From the NCBI RefSeq assembly GCF_002019695.1, contig NZ_KV917376.1, positions 4,412,974-4,476,973 of the forward strand: DNA of 64,000 nt. The letters run 5' to 3'. The notes under the pieces are model-generated. The model saw only the letters and a program-made list of their open reading frames with translations. It was not told the origin of the DNA and did no database searches. This stretch comes from Evansella clarkii (GTDB lineage Bacteria > Bacillota > Bacilli > Bacillales > Salisediminibacteriaceae). Position 1 is the first letter of the stretch, and every line of letters starts with the position of its first letter. Below are positions 44,581-54,074 of this stretch, piece after piece. A program made the position numbers and the translations under genes.

Positions 44581-45743
44581 TCCCATTTCTCCCTTTTAAG
44601 CCATTCTAAAATTCGAGCCGTGTCATTTTCCACTTTGCCAAGGATGACTGCTTCTTCCACGGAATTAAGGACTTTCCCTATCCATTTCCCTGGCTTATGA
44701 GGAAACTCTCTCATAAGTATATGTCCATTGAGCTTCAAATCTTTTTTCGATTGCAGAGGAAGCTCCCTGAGCCGGCTGATCAAATAAGGAACATCAGGTT
44801 CTCTTTCTTCCCGGAGAGCAAGAAGCTTTTCCGCCGCAGGGATTAACTCAGACCCCAGGCGGTACAACGCGAGATCTTCCCATTGCTTCCCGGACTGTCT
44901 GGACGTTTCTTCGAGTACAGCCATCACCGACTTAATAATTTTTCCAGATCGCTTATAATAGTGAAGAAGTGTGTTCGCTTCCTCCCGATGCACGAAGCCG
45001 GCTATGATGCTCCACCATTCCACCGGAGTCCGGACAGGAAATCCGCTGCCTTCATTTGCACCTGCTTTTTCAGCGAGACTGATGCAACAGGCACCGAAAT
45101 GGGGAAGCTCTTTTATGACAGGGTGTGATAATAAAAAAATGAGCTCATTAATATCCAGTTCGTTTTCCGCTGCCTTTTCAAACTCAGCAGCGACACGTTC
45201 CACTGCACATCGTCTGATGAGGGGGGCCAGTTTCTCCATCGCTTCATTTGTCCCTGTTTCAATCTCAAACCCAAGTTGAAGAGACAGACGAAGCGCCCTC
45301 AGCAGTCTCAGCGGATCTTCTCTGAAGCGGGCCGCCGGGTTTCCAACGGACTGTAGTAACTTCTTTCTGATATCTTCCTGACCATGAAAAGGATCAATTA
45401 TTCTTCCTTCTTCTGTCATAGCCATAGCGTTACAGGTAAAATCCCTCACTGATAAATCTTCTGTAAGACCTCCATCTGTATGTGTCCTGGATTTAAATTC
45501 ACTGACCTCTACTGTTCTTCCTCCAGCAGAGACAAGAATGGTCCCGTGGTTAACTCCAGGCTCTGCAGTACGTGGAAAGATATTTTTTACAGTATCCGCC
45601 GTCGCATCCGTACAAATATCAATATCTCTTACTCGCTTTCCCATCACTTTATCTCTGACAGCCCCGCCTACGATGAACGCTTCATAGCCTTCCTTTCTGA
45701 GCTCTGCAAGGACATAGCTGGCAGCTTCGTCCCAGCTTACCAT
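44577..45743 (-). CDS. cca: CCA-adding tRNA nucleotidyltransferase
   Basis: A 388-residue class II nucleotidyltransferase. It has GGAVRDKVMGKRVRDIDICTDATA (GG and DxD catalytic residues), RDFTCNAMAM, EDPLRLLRALR and FEKAAEN, the usual neck. It adds or repairs CCA at tRNA 3' ends. The start overlaps bshA by seven bases; the stop overlaps birA, a tight operon conserved in Bacillus. Confidence 0.94.
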   Translation of the reverse strand: MVSWDEAASYVLAELRKEGYEAFIVGGAVRDKVMGKRVRDIDICTDATADTVKNIFPRTAEPGVNHGTILVSAGGRTVEVSEFKSRTHTDGGLTEDLSVRDFTCNAMAMTEEGRIIDPFHGQEDIRKKLLQSVGNPAARFREDPLRLLRALRLSLQLGFEIETGTNEAMEKLAPLIRRCAVERVAAEFEKAAENELDINELIFLLSHPVIKELPHFGACCISLAEKAGANEGSGFPVRTPVEWWSIIAGFVHREEANTLLHYYKRSGKIIKSVMAVLEETSRQSGKQWEDLALYRLGSELIPAAEKLLALREEREPDVPYLISRLRELPLQSKKDLKLNGHILMREFPHKPGKWIGKVLNSVEEAVILGKVENDTARILEWLKREKWE

Positions 45744-46885
45744 TGCTCGTCACCATTTTTTCCATCGATTGCTTCCTGATAAATCCTTTCATAATGAGAA
45801 ACAATTTTATCCTGATGGAAGTCCACCTGAGCTGTTCTCAGAGCATTTTCAGACATTCTGCTGTGTAATTTATCGTCTGTTAACAAATTGATTGATTTTC
45901 CGGCTATATCTTCAATATCGCCAAGTTCACAAATATATCCGCTCTCACCATGTTTAATCACTTCAGGGATTCCGCCAATGTTCGTGCCAATGACCGGTAC
46001 ACCACATGCCATTGCTTCAAGAATTACAAGGCCGAAGCTTTCTTTTTCAGATAAAAGAAGTTTCAGGTCACTCATAGCGAGAAGATCCGCTACTCTTCTT
46101 TGATTGCCAAGAAATTTAATTCTCGACGATATTCCAAGACGCTTTGCAAGTTCATTTACAACGGGGAGATCTGGCCCTTCTCCGATGAGCAGAAGGACAG
46201 CGTCTAATTTTTTCTGTACTTCAAAAAAAACTTTCACTACATCCGAAACTCTTTTAACCTGGCGAAAATTTGATATATGGACAATAATTTTCTGGCTTGG
46301 TCCAATTCCGTATTCTTCACGAAGGTTAGTGGTTCTGCGAGGGTAATAAACACGGTGATCAATGCAGTTATAAACCGTTTCAATATCCCTTTCAATCTTA
46401 AGAAGCTGTTTTGTATCTTCTGCAAGGTTGCGGGAAACGGCAGTCACTACGTCAGAACGCTCAATACCAAAACGTATCATGTCAGACAAGGAAGGGTCAT
46501 GGCCAAGAATTGTTATATCTGTTCCATGCAGCGTTGTTATTACCTTCAAATGATCGCCTACCATTTCTTTAGCGAGAAAAGCGCTGATCGCATGGGGAAT
46601 AGCATAATGCACATGAAGAATATCCAGCTGCTCCCGTTTCGCAACCTCAGCCATTTTGCTCGCTAAGGCAATATCGTACGGAGGATAGCGAAATACAGAG
46701 TACTGATTAACCTCCACCTCATGAAAATAAATATTTGCACTGCCATTTTCAAGCCGGAACGGAATACTGGAGGTAATAAAATGAATTTGATGCCCTTTTT
46801 CCGCAAGTGCTTTACCAAGCTCTGTAGCAACTACTCCGGAACCGCCTATTGTCGGGTAACATGTAATACCGATTTTATAATTCAT
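45737..46885 (-). CDS. bshA: N-acetylglucosaminyl-malate synthase BshA
   Basis: A 382-residue GT4 glycosyltransferase for the first bacillithiol step, joining UDP-GlcNAc to malate. The start MNYKIGITCYPTIGGSGVVATELG, then HVHYAIPHAISAFLA, TTLHGTDITILG and the E-x7-E region SEKESFGLVILEAMACG are typical. The ATG lies two bases past the bshB1 stop. Confidence 0.94.
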   Translation of the reverse strand: MNYKIGITCYPTIGGSGVVATELGKALAEKGHQIHFITSSIPFRLENGSANIYFHEVEVNQYSVFRYPPYDIALASKMAEVAKREQLDILHVHYAIPHAISAFLAKEMVGDHLKVITTLHGTDITILGHDPSLSDMIRFGIERSDVVTAVSRNLAEDTKQLLKIERDIETVYNCIDHRVYYPRRTTNLREEYGIGPSQKIIVHISNFRQVKRVSDVVKVFFEVQKKLDAVLLLIGEGPDLPVVNELAKRLGISSRIKFLGNQRRVADLLAMSDLKLLLSEKESFGLVILEAMACGVPVIGTNIGGIPEVIKHGESGYICELGDIEDIAGKSINLLTDDKLHSRMSENALRTAQVDFHQDKIVSHYERIYQEAIDGKNGDEQW

Positions 46886-46886
46886 T

Positions 46887-47603
46887 TTAAATATGATCTC
46901 CCAGTAAATGATGTATAAGTACAGGTTTTTCAGAAATAAATCCTTCTGCATATTCGACCCCGGCCTCGAATCCTAATACTCTCTCACGGGATTTCAGCCG
47001 ATCTATGTATCCGTTATTAAGCGGGGTTGGTGTTTGGGAAGCCCCCCCCTGAAACTGACTTTTATAACTTGCTAACGCATCGAGCTTTACTGAAAGGAAA
47101 CCAGAAATATCAACGACAAAATCAGGAGCTTCACTACCGTTTATTTGGTAATAATATAAGGCAGAAGGCCGGTATGCCGGAAAAGGGCACCTGTCCATAT
47201 ATTTTTTAATACCGGCGGAAAAAACAGCCTCCCTAACAATCTCTCCGCAATGTCCATGATCAGGATGTCTGTCTTTCCAGTGAGGAGCAAAAACCAGCCC
47301 GGGCCTGTATTCCCTGATAATTTCTACTAATGCTTCAATCGCTTCCTCTTTGTATACGTTAAGCTTCCTGTCCGGAAAGGATAGCTGACGGCGGCTGGAA
47401 ATCTTTAAAATTTCTGCCGCTTTTTCTGCTTCTTTCTGCCTTTCTTCTACTGTTCCGTTCGATGAAAGTTCTGCCTTAGTAAGGTTTACAATCCCGGCAG
47501 CATAACCTTTATGGCAATACTTTGCGACCGTACCGCCCATACCTATTTCCACATCATCAGGATGGGCGCCCACCGCAAGAATATCAAGCTTTCTCCTGCT
47601 CAT
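46887..47603 (-). CDS. bshB1: Bacillithiol deacetylase BshB1
   Basis: A 238-residue zinc hydrolase (PIG-L/LmbE family). It has the metal motif [12 protein letters not shown], the second site [13 protein letters not shown], and AGVEYAEGF near the end. It removes the acetyl group from GlcNAc-malate for BshC. The start is uncertain: the ATG at 47603 or one three codons upstream, both lying within the mgsA 3' end. Confidence 0.93.
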   Translation of the reverse strand: MSRRKLDILAVGAHPDDVEIGMGGTVAKYCHKGYAAGIVNLTKAELSSNGTVEERQKEAEKAAEILKISSRRQLSFPDRKLNVYKEEAIEALVEIIREYRPGLVFAPHWKDRHPDHGHCGEIVREAVFSAGIKKYMDRCPFPAYRPSALYYYQINGSEAPDFVVDISGFLSVKLDALASYKSQFQGGASQTPTPLNNGYIDRLKSRERVLGFEAGVEYAEGFISEKPVLIHHLLGDHI

Positions 47604-48021
47604 CAGAATCATCTTCTTTCTTTTTTTCCTTTATTAATTCCCGCCATTCAAAATCTCCCCTCTGCATACCTCTTAACAGTATTTCTGCGGTGGCTATATT
47701 CGTAGCCAGAGGGATGCTGTATACATCGCACAGGCGGATAAGCGCACTTATATCAGGTTCGTGAGGCTGGGCTGTCAGCGGATCTTTGAAGAAGATAACA
47801 CAGTCCATTTTATTTTCAGCAATCATAGCACCGATCTGCTGATCTCCTCCGAGGGGCCCTGACTGGTATTTATGTAGTTTCAGAGATGTAGCCTCCATTA
47901 TCCTTGTGCCTGTCGTTCCGGTTGAAAACAGGTTATGCTCTTTTAACAGATCTTCATATGCAGTCGCAAACTGCACTATCTCATCCTTTTTCTCGTCATG
48001 AGCAATAAACGCTATATTCAT
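47584..48021 (-). CDS. mgsA: Methylglyoxal synthase
   Basis: A 145-residue lyase making methylglyoxal from dihydroxyacetone phosphate. Motifs are [24 protein letters not shown] (phosphate site) and [14 protein letters not shown] with the catalytic Asp. The charged C-terminal tail ([15 protein letters not shown]) is longer than usual. GGGGG precedes the ATG at 48021. The pathway product is detoxified by bacillithiol-dependent enzymes, so its place beside bshB1 is functionally sensible. Confidence 0.94.
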   Translation of the reverse strand: MNIAFIAHDEKKDEIVQFATAYEDLLKEHNLFSTGTTGTRIMEATSLKLHKYQSGPLGGDQQIGAMIAENKMDCVIFFKDPLTAQPHEPDISALIRLCDVYSIPLATNIATAEILLRGMQRGDFEWRELIKEKKKEDDSDEQEKA

Positions 48022-48034
48022 CTGCATCCCCCTA

Positions 48035-48829
48035 TTATTCAATAATTTGTTCGAGACCGTAAACAAGGATATCAAGCTTCATAACCTCTTCACACGCAAG
48101 CTTTACTCCAGGCATGAAGGATGTTCTGTTATAGGAATCATGGCGCACCTTTAACGACTGGCCTTCCCCGCCGAAAATGACTTCCTGATGGGCTACAAGG
48201 CCTGGCAGCCTGACACTGTGGATTCTCATTCCTTCAAAATCAGCTCCTCTTGAACCTTCAAGCTGTTCCGTTTCTTCAGGATGTCCTTGCTTCTTCGCTT
48301 CTCTCACTTCAGAAATAAGCCTTGCAGTCTTAGCTGCTGTTCCGGATGGTGCATCAAGTTTACGATCATGATGCTGCTCAATTATTTCCACATCAGGCAT
48401 ATATTTAGCTGCCATCTGGGAAAACTTCATCATTAATATCGCCCCTATAGCAAAGTTAGGAGCTATGATTGCGCCAAGCTGTTTATTTTCCGCAATCTGA
48501 GACAGTTCTTCAATATCCTCATCTGTAAAACCAGTGGTGCCTACAACAGGCCTTACTCCATATTCAAATGCTGTGAGCATATGTTTTTTTCCGGTCTCAG
48601 GAGCAGTCAGATCTATTAACACATCACATTCTTCTTTTTGGAAGCATTCCTCCATATCCGTGTAGACAGGTATATCCAGCGGCTCCATTCCCTCTGCTTC
48701 TCTCATAAGCATTCCGTTAAACTTTCTGTCTATTACTGCCACAAGTTCAAAGCTTTCTTCTGCATGAACCATCTTAACAGCTTCCTGACCCATTTTACCT
48801 CTTGGTCCCGCAATTGCTATTCTGATCAT
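48035..48829 (-). CDS. dapB: 4-hydroxy-tetrahydrodipicolinate reductase
   Basis: A 264-residue NAD(P)H reductase of lysine and dipicolinate synthesis. It has the Rossmann start [20 protein letters not shown], and the substrate motif [15 protein letters not shown]. Dipicolinate made by this branch is needed for spore cores. It begins 3 bp after the ypjD stop. Confidence 0.95.
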   Translation of the reverse strand: MIRIAIAGPRGKMGQEAVKMVHAEESFELVAVIDRKFNGMLMREAEGMEPLDIPVYTDMEECFQKEECDVLIDLTAPETGKKHMLTAFEYGVRPVVGTTGFTDEDIEELSQIAENKQLGAIIAPNFAIGAILMMKFSQMAAKYMPDVEIIEQHHDRKLDAPSGTAAKTARLISEVREAKKQGHPEETEQLEGSRGADFEGMRIHSVRLPGLVAHQEVIFGGEGQSLKVRHDSYNRTSFMPGVKLACEEVMKLDILVYGLEQIIE

Positions 48830-48832
48830 TTT

Positions 48833-49168
48833 TTATTTACTCCCTTCGATTTTTGTCCAGCGGTCTTTATCTCTTGTCCGGAACTTTTCCATGACTATAT
48901 CAAACGCTTCTTCCATATCTATATCCAGTGAATTAGAAAGGCAGATTAACACGAATAACAAGTCTCCTATCTCCTGTTCAATCGTCTTTTCTTCTTCACT
49001 GGATTTCTTCGGTTTTTCCCCATAATAATGATTGATTTCTCTTGCCAGTTCACCTGTTTCTTCAGTGAGACGGGCCATCATTGCGAGGGGGCTGAAATAC
49101 CCTTCCTTAAACTGGCTTATGTAATCATCTACTTCCTTCTGCAACTCCTGCATCGTTTTATCAGCCAT
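48833..49168 (-). CDS. ypjD: YpjD, MazG-type nucleotide pyrophosphohydrolase
   Basis: A 111-residue protein. It has RLTEETGELAREINHYYG and IEQEIGDLLFVLICLSNSLDIDM, the paired EExxE / ExxD magnesium motifs of MazG-like NTP pyrophosphohydrolases. It probably cleans abnormal nucleotides. GAGAGG precedes the ATG at 49168. It is the first gene of the ypjD-dapB-mgsA-bsh-cca-birA strand and diverges from ypjC. Confidence 0.88.
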   Translation of the reverse strand: MADKTMQELQKEVDDYISQFKEGYFSPLAMMARLTEETGELAREINHYYGEKPKKSSEEEKTIEQEIGDLLFVLICLSNSLDIDMEEAFDIVMEKFRTRDKDRWTKIEGSK

Positions 49169-49304
49169 TATATACGCCTCTCTTTCCTTCGCTTCCCTAA
49201 AAAAGATACATACTAATGGTAGCGAAAACAAGCATGTTTGACAATGTTTAAGAGAATATATGCAGTAAGTGATAGTTCTTAAGGCAATCCTGTTTTCAAA
49301 AAAT

Positions 49305-49333
49305 TTGAACCTCTTATATTAATACTTTATAAT
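49305..49333 (+). promoter_or_regulatory. Sigma-A promoter of ypjC
   Basis: TTGAAC (49305-49310), a 17-bp spacer, then TATAAT (49328-49333), 36 bp before the GTG start. This is the cleanest housekeeping promoter I noticed in the window. Confidence 0.75.
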
Positions 49334-49368
49334 AGAGCAGTTAATGGAAATGCCTGGAGGTGGTTTAA

Positions 49369-50241
49369 GTGGCCGGTTCGATTAAAATTCAAAATATAAT
49401 TTTTATCCTGATAGGGACAGCCATCATGTCATTCGGACTCGTTTATTTCAATATGGAAAACAACCTTGCTGACGGAGGATTTACTGGAATAACACTGATT
49501 CTTTATTTTGTCTTTTCCATCGATCCTGCATACTCTAACCTCGTTTTAAATATACCGTTATTTCTGATCGGGTGGAAGGTTCTTGGCCGCAATGTTTTTA
49601 TTTACACAATTATCGGGACATTCGCTGTTTCTCTTTTTCTCTGGCTGTTTCAAAGGTACCCGATCATTTCTCTGCCTCTGCAGGACGACATGACGCTTGC
49701 CGCTTTATTCGCAGGGGTATTTATAGGAGTTGGCCTGGGAATTGTTTTCCGTTTCGGAGGTACTACAGGCGGGGTAGATATAATTGCCAAAATGGGGTTT
49801 AAATACCTGGGCTGGAGTATGGGGAAAACGATGTTTATGTTTGATGCTGCGGTTATCACTACTTCCCTCGTCTATCTTAATTACCGGGAAGCTATGTATA
49901 CCCTTGTAGCTGTTTTTATAGCCGCTAAAGTTATTGATTTCATGCAGCAGGGTGCTTATTCAGGTAAGGCTGCCATGATAATTTCCGACCATGGTCCGGA
50001 AATAGCTGCAACTATTCTCAGGGAAATGGACAGGGGTGCTACTATTTTAAAAGGGAAAGGTTCATTCACAGGTATTGAGCGGGAAGTACTGTACTGTGTA
50101 GTGGGAAGAAACGAGATGGTGAGGCTGAAAAATCTTATTGCGAAAGTAGATCCCCACGCGTTCGTTACTTTAGGGGATGTTCAGGATGTTATGGGAGAAG
50201 GCTTTACATTTGACGAACATAAGCGGCCATTAGAGCGGTAG
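49369..50241 (+). CDS. ypjC: YitT-family membrane protein (YpjC)
   Basis: A 290-residue membrane protein. About six helices (residues 5-170; GGFTGITLILYF, FRFGGTTGGVDIIAKM) are followed by a cytoplasmic DUF2179 domain (GREVLYCVVGRN-like block; KVDPHAFVTLGDVQDVMGEGF). YitT proteins are linked to substrate transport but not well characterised. The GTG start follows GGAGGTGG. In B. subtilis ypjC also lies near ypjD-dapB. Confidence 0.85.
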   Translation: MAGSIKIQNIIFILIGTAIMSFGLVYFNMENNLADGGFTGITLILYFVFSIDPAYSNLVLNIPLFLIGWKVLGRNVFIYTIIGTFAVSLFLWLFQRYPIISLPLQDDMTLAALFAGVFIGVGLGIVFRFGGTTGGVDIIAKMGFKYLGWSMGKTMFMFDAAVITTSLVYLNYREAMYTLVAVFIAAKVIDFMQQGAYSGKAAMIISDHGPEIAATILREMDRGATILKGKGSFTGIEREVLYCVVGRNEMVRLKNLIAKVDPHAFVTLGDVQDVMGEGFTFDEHKRPLER

Positions 50242-50420
50242 CAGAGTTTATCACCTGGCTGGAGGCGGGTTGAATATTCTTAACCATCGTGTGTGCAGGG
50301 TTCTTTCTAAGGTGGTTTCAGGACAAATTCCAGGTATTTCCCGGATAGTTGTCCCGCAAAAAAGCCAGAAAACTCTTCCACCTCCTGCAAAGCAATCAAA
50401 CCCTTTCCCCAAAAAGAAAA

Positions 50421-50440
50421 GAGCCTGGATTCCCAGGCTC
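50421..50440 (-). terminator. Terminator of yugP-like gene
   Basis: GAGCCTGG-ATTC-CCAGGCTC. On the minus strand it is followed by TTTTCTTTTT. Confidence 0.85.
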
Positions 50441-50449
50441 CTTACATTT

Positions 50450-51139
50450 TTAGTCTCTGTTCATAGCAACAAACATGAGGATAAACCTTACTAGTTCCAT
50501 AACCGCTACGAGTGCGGCAGCAACGTAAGTGAGTGCGGCAGCATTTAATACCTTTTTGGTTTCCCGTTCCTCTTCATTCCGTATAACCCCTACAGAAACT
50601 ACCTGCTCCATTGCACGGTTGGAAGCATTAAACTCAACCGGAAGAGTAATGACCTGGAACAGTACAGCAGCAGACATAAAGATAATACCAGCGAGGAACA
50701 TGTTCGTGGCTCCCATGAAAATCCCAGCAAGGATTAGGAAAAATGAAATATTTGAGCCGAAGTTCGCGACCGGTACAAGAGCATGACGGAAACGGAGGAA
50801 AGCGTACCCTTCCGCATCCTGGATCGCATGTCCAACTTCGTGGGCTGCCACAGCAGCACCAGCCACGGAATTACCGTAATAATTTTGTTCAGATAAACGG
50901 ACAGCCTTCTTACGAGGATCGTAATGGTCTGTCAGCTGGCCTTTGACTGGTTCAACCGTAACATCGTAAAGACCATTGTCATCTAATATTTTTCTGGCAA
51001 CCTCCGCTCCGGCCATACCTGAAGAAGAAGCTACCTGAGAGTACTTCTGATAAGTGCCTTTCACTCTCATCTGAGCCCAGAGAGGCACTAAAAATAATAT
51101 AGCAAGGTAGATGAGAAAACCCCCGAATGTTTCAAACAT
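50450..51139 (-). CDS. yugP: YugP-type zinc membrane metallopeptidase
   Basis: A 229-residue membrane protein with a zincin motif HEVGH (AAVAAHEVGHAIQD), a second likely ligand in EFNASNRAM, and four membrane segments. This is the PF04298/YugP family. Substrates are unknown; related peptidases act in envelope quality control. It is monocistronic, with a terminator beyond its stop. In B. subtilis yugP lies elsewhere, so it has moved relative to ypjB/ypjC. Confidence 0.88.
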   Translation of the reverse strand: MFETFGGFLIYLAILFLVPLWAQMRVKGTYQKYSQVASSSGMAGAEVARKILDDNGLYDVTVEPVKGQLTDHYDPRKKAVRLSEQNYYGNSVAGAAVAAHEVGHAIQDAEGYAFLRFRHALVPVANFGSNISFFLILAGIFMGATNMFLAGIIFMSAAVLFQVITLPVEFNASNRAMEQVVSVGVIRNEEERETKKVLNAAALTYVAAALVAVMELVRFILMFVAMNRD

Positions 51140-51227
51140 CTCTCCATTCCTCCTATTTAGTTAACTCTTAGCTTGTTAATATCAATTTTAGTCAAACTTT
51201 TATAAACTGTCAATTAAGAAGATTTAT

Positions 51228-51374
51228 CCCGATGTAACCGTCCGTAGTACTCCCGCTTCAAAGCACGAGGTGAAGCGAAGATGTTCAGGCGGGAGAAACG
51301 GACGCTAACATCCCGATTAGTTCAGTTAACAATCAGTTGGGGATGCCCCCCCACTGATTGAAGGGTCACTTTAT
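51228..51374 (+). mobile_element. 147-bp two-hairpin PATE-like element, copy B
   Basis: It starts CCCGATGTAACCGTCCGT after TTTAT (51223-51227) and ends GGGTCACTTTAT. The same stems as copy A are kept: CGTCCGT/ACGGACG, CTCCCGC/GCGGGAG and GATGT/ACATC, with a right hairpin ATCAGT..ACTGAT at 51332-51358. Differences from copy A in the right hairpin (T bulge and four G:C pairs instead of an A bulge and five) leave the fold intact. The final TTTAT carries the stop codon of ypjB. Confidence 0.7.
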
Positions 51375-52192
51375 CGGTTCCGCCTTTTTTCGGGCTTATA
51401 TTCTTCCTCTTTTTCACCTTTATACTTTCTCCAGCCACTGTAAGTGAGAGCTGTGACAATCGCCCCTCCAATTGTTAATATTACCCATATTAACGAAGGG
51501 TCTGAAGCCTCCTCCTTCTTACCTTCAAAAATTTCTGTCAGCATCGCTTCCAGGAGATTCAGCCTGTCGAGGAGGACTGCTGTGTTCTCCCCTTGCAAAC
51601 CTGTGTTTTTCAGATAATTGACAAGGGCATTAAACTGCTGAAACTCTTCAGGTTTAAGACTTACAGACCAGGCTGGCTTCACTATCTCGTAAGCCCCGGT
51701 AAACTTCTCGATATTTTGAGTAAATTTACTCTTATCCCCTTCTTCTGCTGCAGATTTTAAAGCAGCGGCAGGTTCAAAAAGAGAGCTCTTTGTCTTTTTC
51801 CATAATGGCTGATGGGCTTTATCGTACACATCTACCAGGAGTCTCAGTTTTGCAGCCTTATTTACCCGTTCTTCATGGGGAAGCGAGACACTTACTACGG
51901 CCTCGTCAACTTCTTCATAAACTGAAGTAATCACTTGCAGCTCAGACATTGACAGATGATAATCCGACGCTCTGATGGATAAAAACTGATCTGAAAAACT
52001 ATCGAGCAGCTGATGAGCCTCCTCATAACGGTTTTCCCTGATATACTGCAATATAGTATCGCTCGTATGATTAAGCTGTCTCCATAATTCCGCACCTGTT
52101 ATTTCTCCCTCCCCATTCGCACTTACTGATGCGAATGGCAGGAATAATACTGTGCATAAGATAAGGATTAAAATTAATAATCTTTCGGCCAT
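51371..52192 (-). CDS. ypjB: YpjB-type sporulation protein
   Basis: A 273-residue protein with a signal peptide (~1-25), a helical extracytoplasmic domain (ELWRQLNHTSDTILQYIRENRYEEAHQLLD) and a C-terminal membrane helix near residue 240, followed by a basic tail EKRRNR. This fits B. subtilis YpjB, a mother-cell-expressed sporulation protein. The TAA stop lies in the TTTAT at the right end of the inserted element; before insertion the same TTTAT would have given the same stop. Confidence 0.85.
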   Translation of the reverse strand: MAERLLILILILCTVLFLPFASVSANGEGEITGAELWRQLNHTSDTILQYIRENRYEEAHQLLDSFSDQFLSIRASDYHLSMSELQVITSVYEEVDEAVVSVSLPHEERVNKAAKLRLLVDVYDKAHQPLWKKTKSSLFEPAAALKSAAEEGDKSKFTQNIEKFTGAYEIVKPAWSVSLKPEEFQQFNALVNYLKNTGLQGENTAVLLDRLNLLEAMLTEIFEGKKEEASDPSLIWVILTIGGAIVTALTYSGWRKYKGEKEEEYKPEKRRNR

Positions 52193-52351
52193 GCCTGTCC
52201 CTCCCCTTATTCATACTCTAACGTATGAGGGAGTGGACAGGAATAGACCGGAAAATTATTCAGTTCTAACTGCATTGGTTATCAGGATTTTTAATACCCT
52301 TTAAATTCTTCACGTACCTGATAGAAAGCATTGTTCACTTGTCTGTAGCTT

Positions 52352-52945
52352 TTAAAGTTCTCTTTTTTCTATATATTTATTACACACATATACTGTCAAT
52401 AAACAGCCAATACTCAGCCAGAATGTAAAATAAGCGATTTCATTTATATATGAATAGATAGAACTGGAAACCCACGGATGCATACCATAGATATAATCAA
52501 TAACATCATTATGCAGAGTCCATACAGCGGCTGCTATTAAGTGCCAGGCCTTTATTCTGTAAAAAGGCGAGTACAGCAACCCTTGTACAGCCATTCCCAG
52601 GTGAGAGCCAATCAGCATATATTGCTGCCATGTGAGCGTGTCTCCAGCGGCCGCTGCAGCAACAATCATAGCTACTGCCCAAATTCCGTACTTCAGCAGC
52701 GTTACGGCTGCTAAGGCTTCGATTAAGGGAATGCTTTTCCTCAGGAGAAATGCAGCTAATACGAAACAAAAGAATAAACTTGCTGTAGGGCTGTCAGGAA
52801 CGAAAATGAGAAATATGCCAGGAGTGCGTTCCAGTTGAGGGATGTACCATATGTAGCCGTATATAGTTCCTAATATATTAATTATGAGAAGTATCCAAAG
52901 GAATGCTCTGTCTCTCAACATTGTAATTAAATATTCTTTCCACAT
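52352..52945 (-). CDS. ypjA: YpjA-type DUF1405 membrane protein
   Basis: A 197-residue membrane protein with about six helices (FLWILLIINILGTIYGYIWYIPQL; PDSPTASLFFCFVLAAFLLRK). The phrase VPDSPTASLFF is the DUF1405 signature. Function is unknown. The ATG at 52945 follows AAAAGGACAG. It precedes ypjB by 159 bp in the qcr-ypjA-ypjB order of Bacillus. Confidence 0.82.
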   Translation of the reverse strand: MWKEYLITMLRDRAFLWILLIINILGTIYGYIWYIPQLERTPGIFLIFVPDSPTASLFFCFVLAAFLLRKSIPLIEALAAVTLLKYGIWAVAMIVAAAAAGDTLTWQQYMLIGSHLGMAVQGLLYSPFYRIKAWHLIAAAVWTLHNDVIDYIYGMHPWVSSSIYSYINEIAYFTFWLSIGCLLTVYVCNKYIEKREL

Positions 52946-53049
52946 AAGCATCTGTCCTTTTTGCTTTTCCAATATATTTGAAGGCTTGGTTAAATACAGG
53001 TGTAGGGGTAAAAGACTCTCGCTTGCACCACAGGCATAAGCGTAACATC

Positions 53050-53145
53050 TGCTTAATCTTCACGGCTCCCTTGCAAATGCGTCGATTTGTCTTGACGTAT
53101 ATTCTGCGGAGCTGTTCTGAAGAGGAAGAGACAGTCTCGCACATT
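53050..53145. repeat. Dispersed repeat unit between qcrC and ypjA
   Basis: AATGCGTCGATTTGTCTTGACGTAT ... CTGCGGAGCTG ... AGAGGAAGAGACAG is the same sequence family as the 93-bp units at 3.8-4.1 kb, with an internal deletion. No gene is present. Confidence 0.7.
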
Positions 53146-53202
53146 CACCTGCAATCAACTTACCCAAAAAAACATTCTCTATTAACAGAGATTATTTGAA
53201 AA

Positions 53203-53232
53203 AAAGCTGACTGAACAAGTTCAGTCAGCTTT
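53203..53232 (-). terminator. Terminator of qcrABC
   Basis: AAAGCTGACTGAA-CAAG-TTCAGTCAGCTTT, with an A-run at its left that gives U's on the minus-strand transcript. Confidence 0.9.
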
Positions 53233-53245
53233 CTCCATTCATTTA

Positions 53246-54043
53246 CTATTCATCGTCTCCGCCGTCGCCGTTTGGATCCTGGCCGTCGTTTGCGATAAAT
53301 TCAGCAAGTGTTTCAAGTTCTTCATCGGTTCCATCGAACTGTCCAGGAGGCATATCTCCAAGACCGTTTTCGATGATATCCTTAACTTCCTCTGCAGTGT
53401 ATTCACTTGCAAAGACACTTGGACCTGCGGCTCCGCCAAGCATGTCACCGCCATGACAGCCTATACAGGACTGCTGATTGAGATAAATCTCAAAGGCCTC
53501 GGATTCTTCATCGACTTCTATATCATCGACGATTTCACCCTGCTGTGCTGCAGCTTCCCAGTCATGCTCATCTACTGATTCCCATGTCAGGAAAATGACA
53601 GATATGACACCAAGCATCATTAGTCCGCTGGCGATTGGACGCTTAAATGGTCGTCTTTCAACACCTCTGTCAAGCCATGGTGCAAGAAGAAGCGCACCGA
53701 AAGCAATACCAGGCATAACCACTGCCCCAATAACAGTATATGGACCTGCAGCGAATTCATATTTCAGTAATTGATACAAGAATAAGAAATACCAGTCAGG
53801 CAATGGTATGTAGCCCGAGTCCGTCGGATCTGCCACACGTTCAAGCGGTGACGGGTGCGCCACTGTTAAACATAGATAACCGACGAGAAAAACAGCCCCA
53901 ATCATCCATTCACGAAGCAGGAAATTCGGCCAGAATGCCTCTGTTTTACCTGGGTATTCAGAATAATCTTTTGGTATGTTCGGCTTTCTTTCAGCCGGTA
54001 TTCGGGAATCCTCGACAAATTTCATACCTTTCCCGCGTTGCAT
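53246..54043 (-). CDS. qcrC: Menaquinol:cytochrome c reductase, cytochrome b/c subunit
   Basis: A 265-residue fusion of subunit-IV-like membrane helices (NFLLREWMIGAVFLVGYLCLTVAHPSPLE; PLPDWYFLFLYQLLKY) with a C-terminal c-type cytochrome. The haem motif CIGCH lies near residue 188, with an axial Met likely in GDMPPGQF. The acidic C-terminus faces outside. It belongs to the bc-type complex with QcrA and QcrB, passing electrons from menaquinol. Confidence 0.95.
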   Translation of the reverse strand: MQRGKGMKFVEDSRIPAERKPNIPKDYSEYPGKTEAFWPNFLLREWMIGAVFLVGYLCLTVAHPSPLERVADPTDSGYIPLPDWYFLFLYQLLKYEFAAGPYTVIGAVVMPGIAFGALLLAPWLDRGVERRPFKRPIASGLMMLGVISVIFLTWESVDEHDWEAAAQQGEIVDDIEVDEESEAFEIYLNQQSCIGCHGGDMLGGAAGPSVFASEYTAEEVKDIIENGLGDMPPGQFDGTDEELETLAEFIANDGQDPNGDGGDDE

Positions 54044-54074
54044 AGCTTTCCCTCCTCTTCAAATCCGTTCCATC

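Noticed and set aside
50270-50494. 74-codon Pro/Lys-rich frame after ypjC with a GGAGGCGGG-TTG start
   Set aside because: It runs through the yugP terminator and into the yugP 3' end on the opposite strand; no family resemblance. The ribosome-site-like string is the only support.
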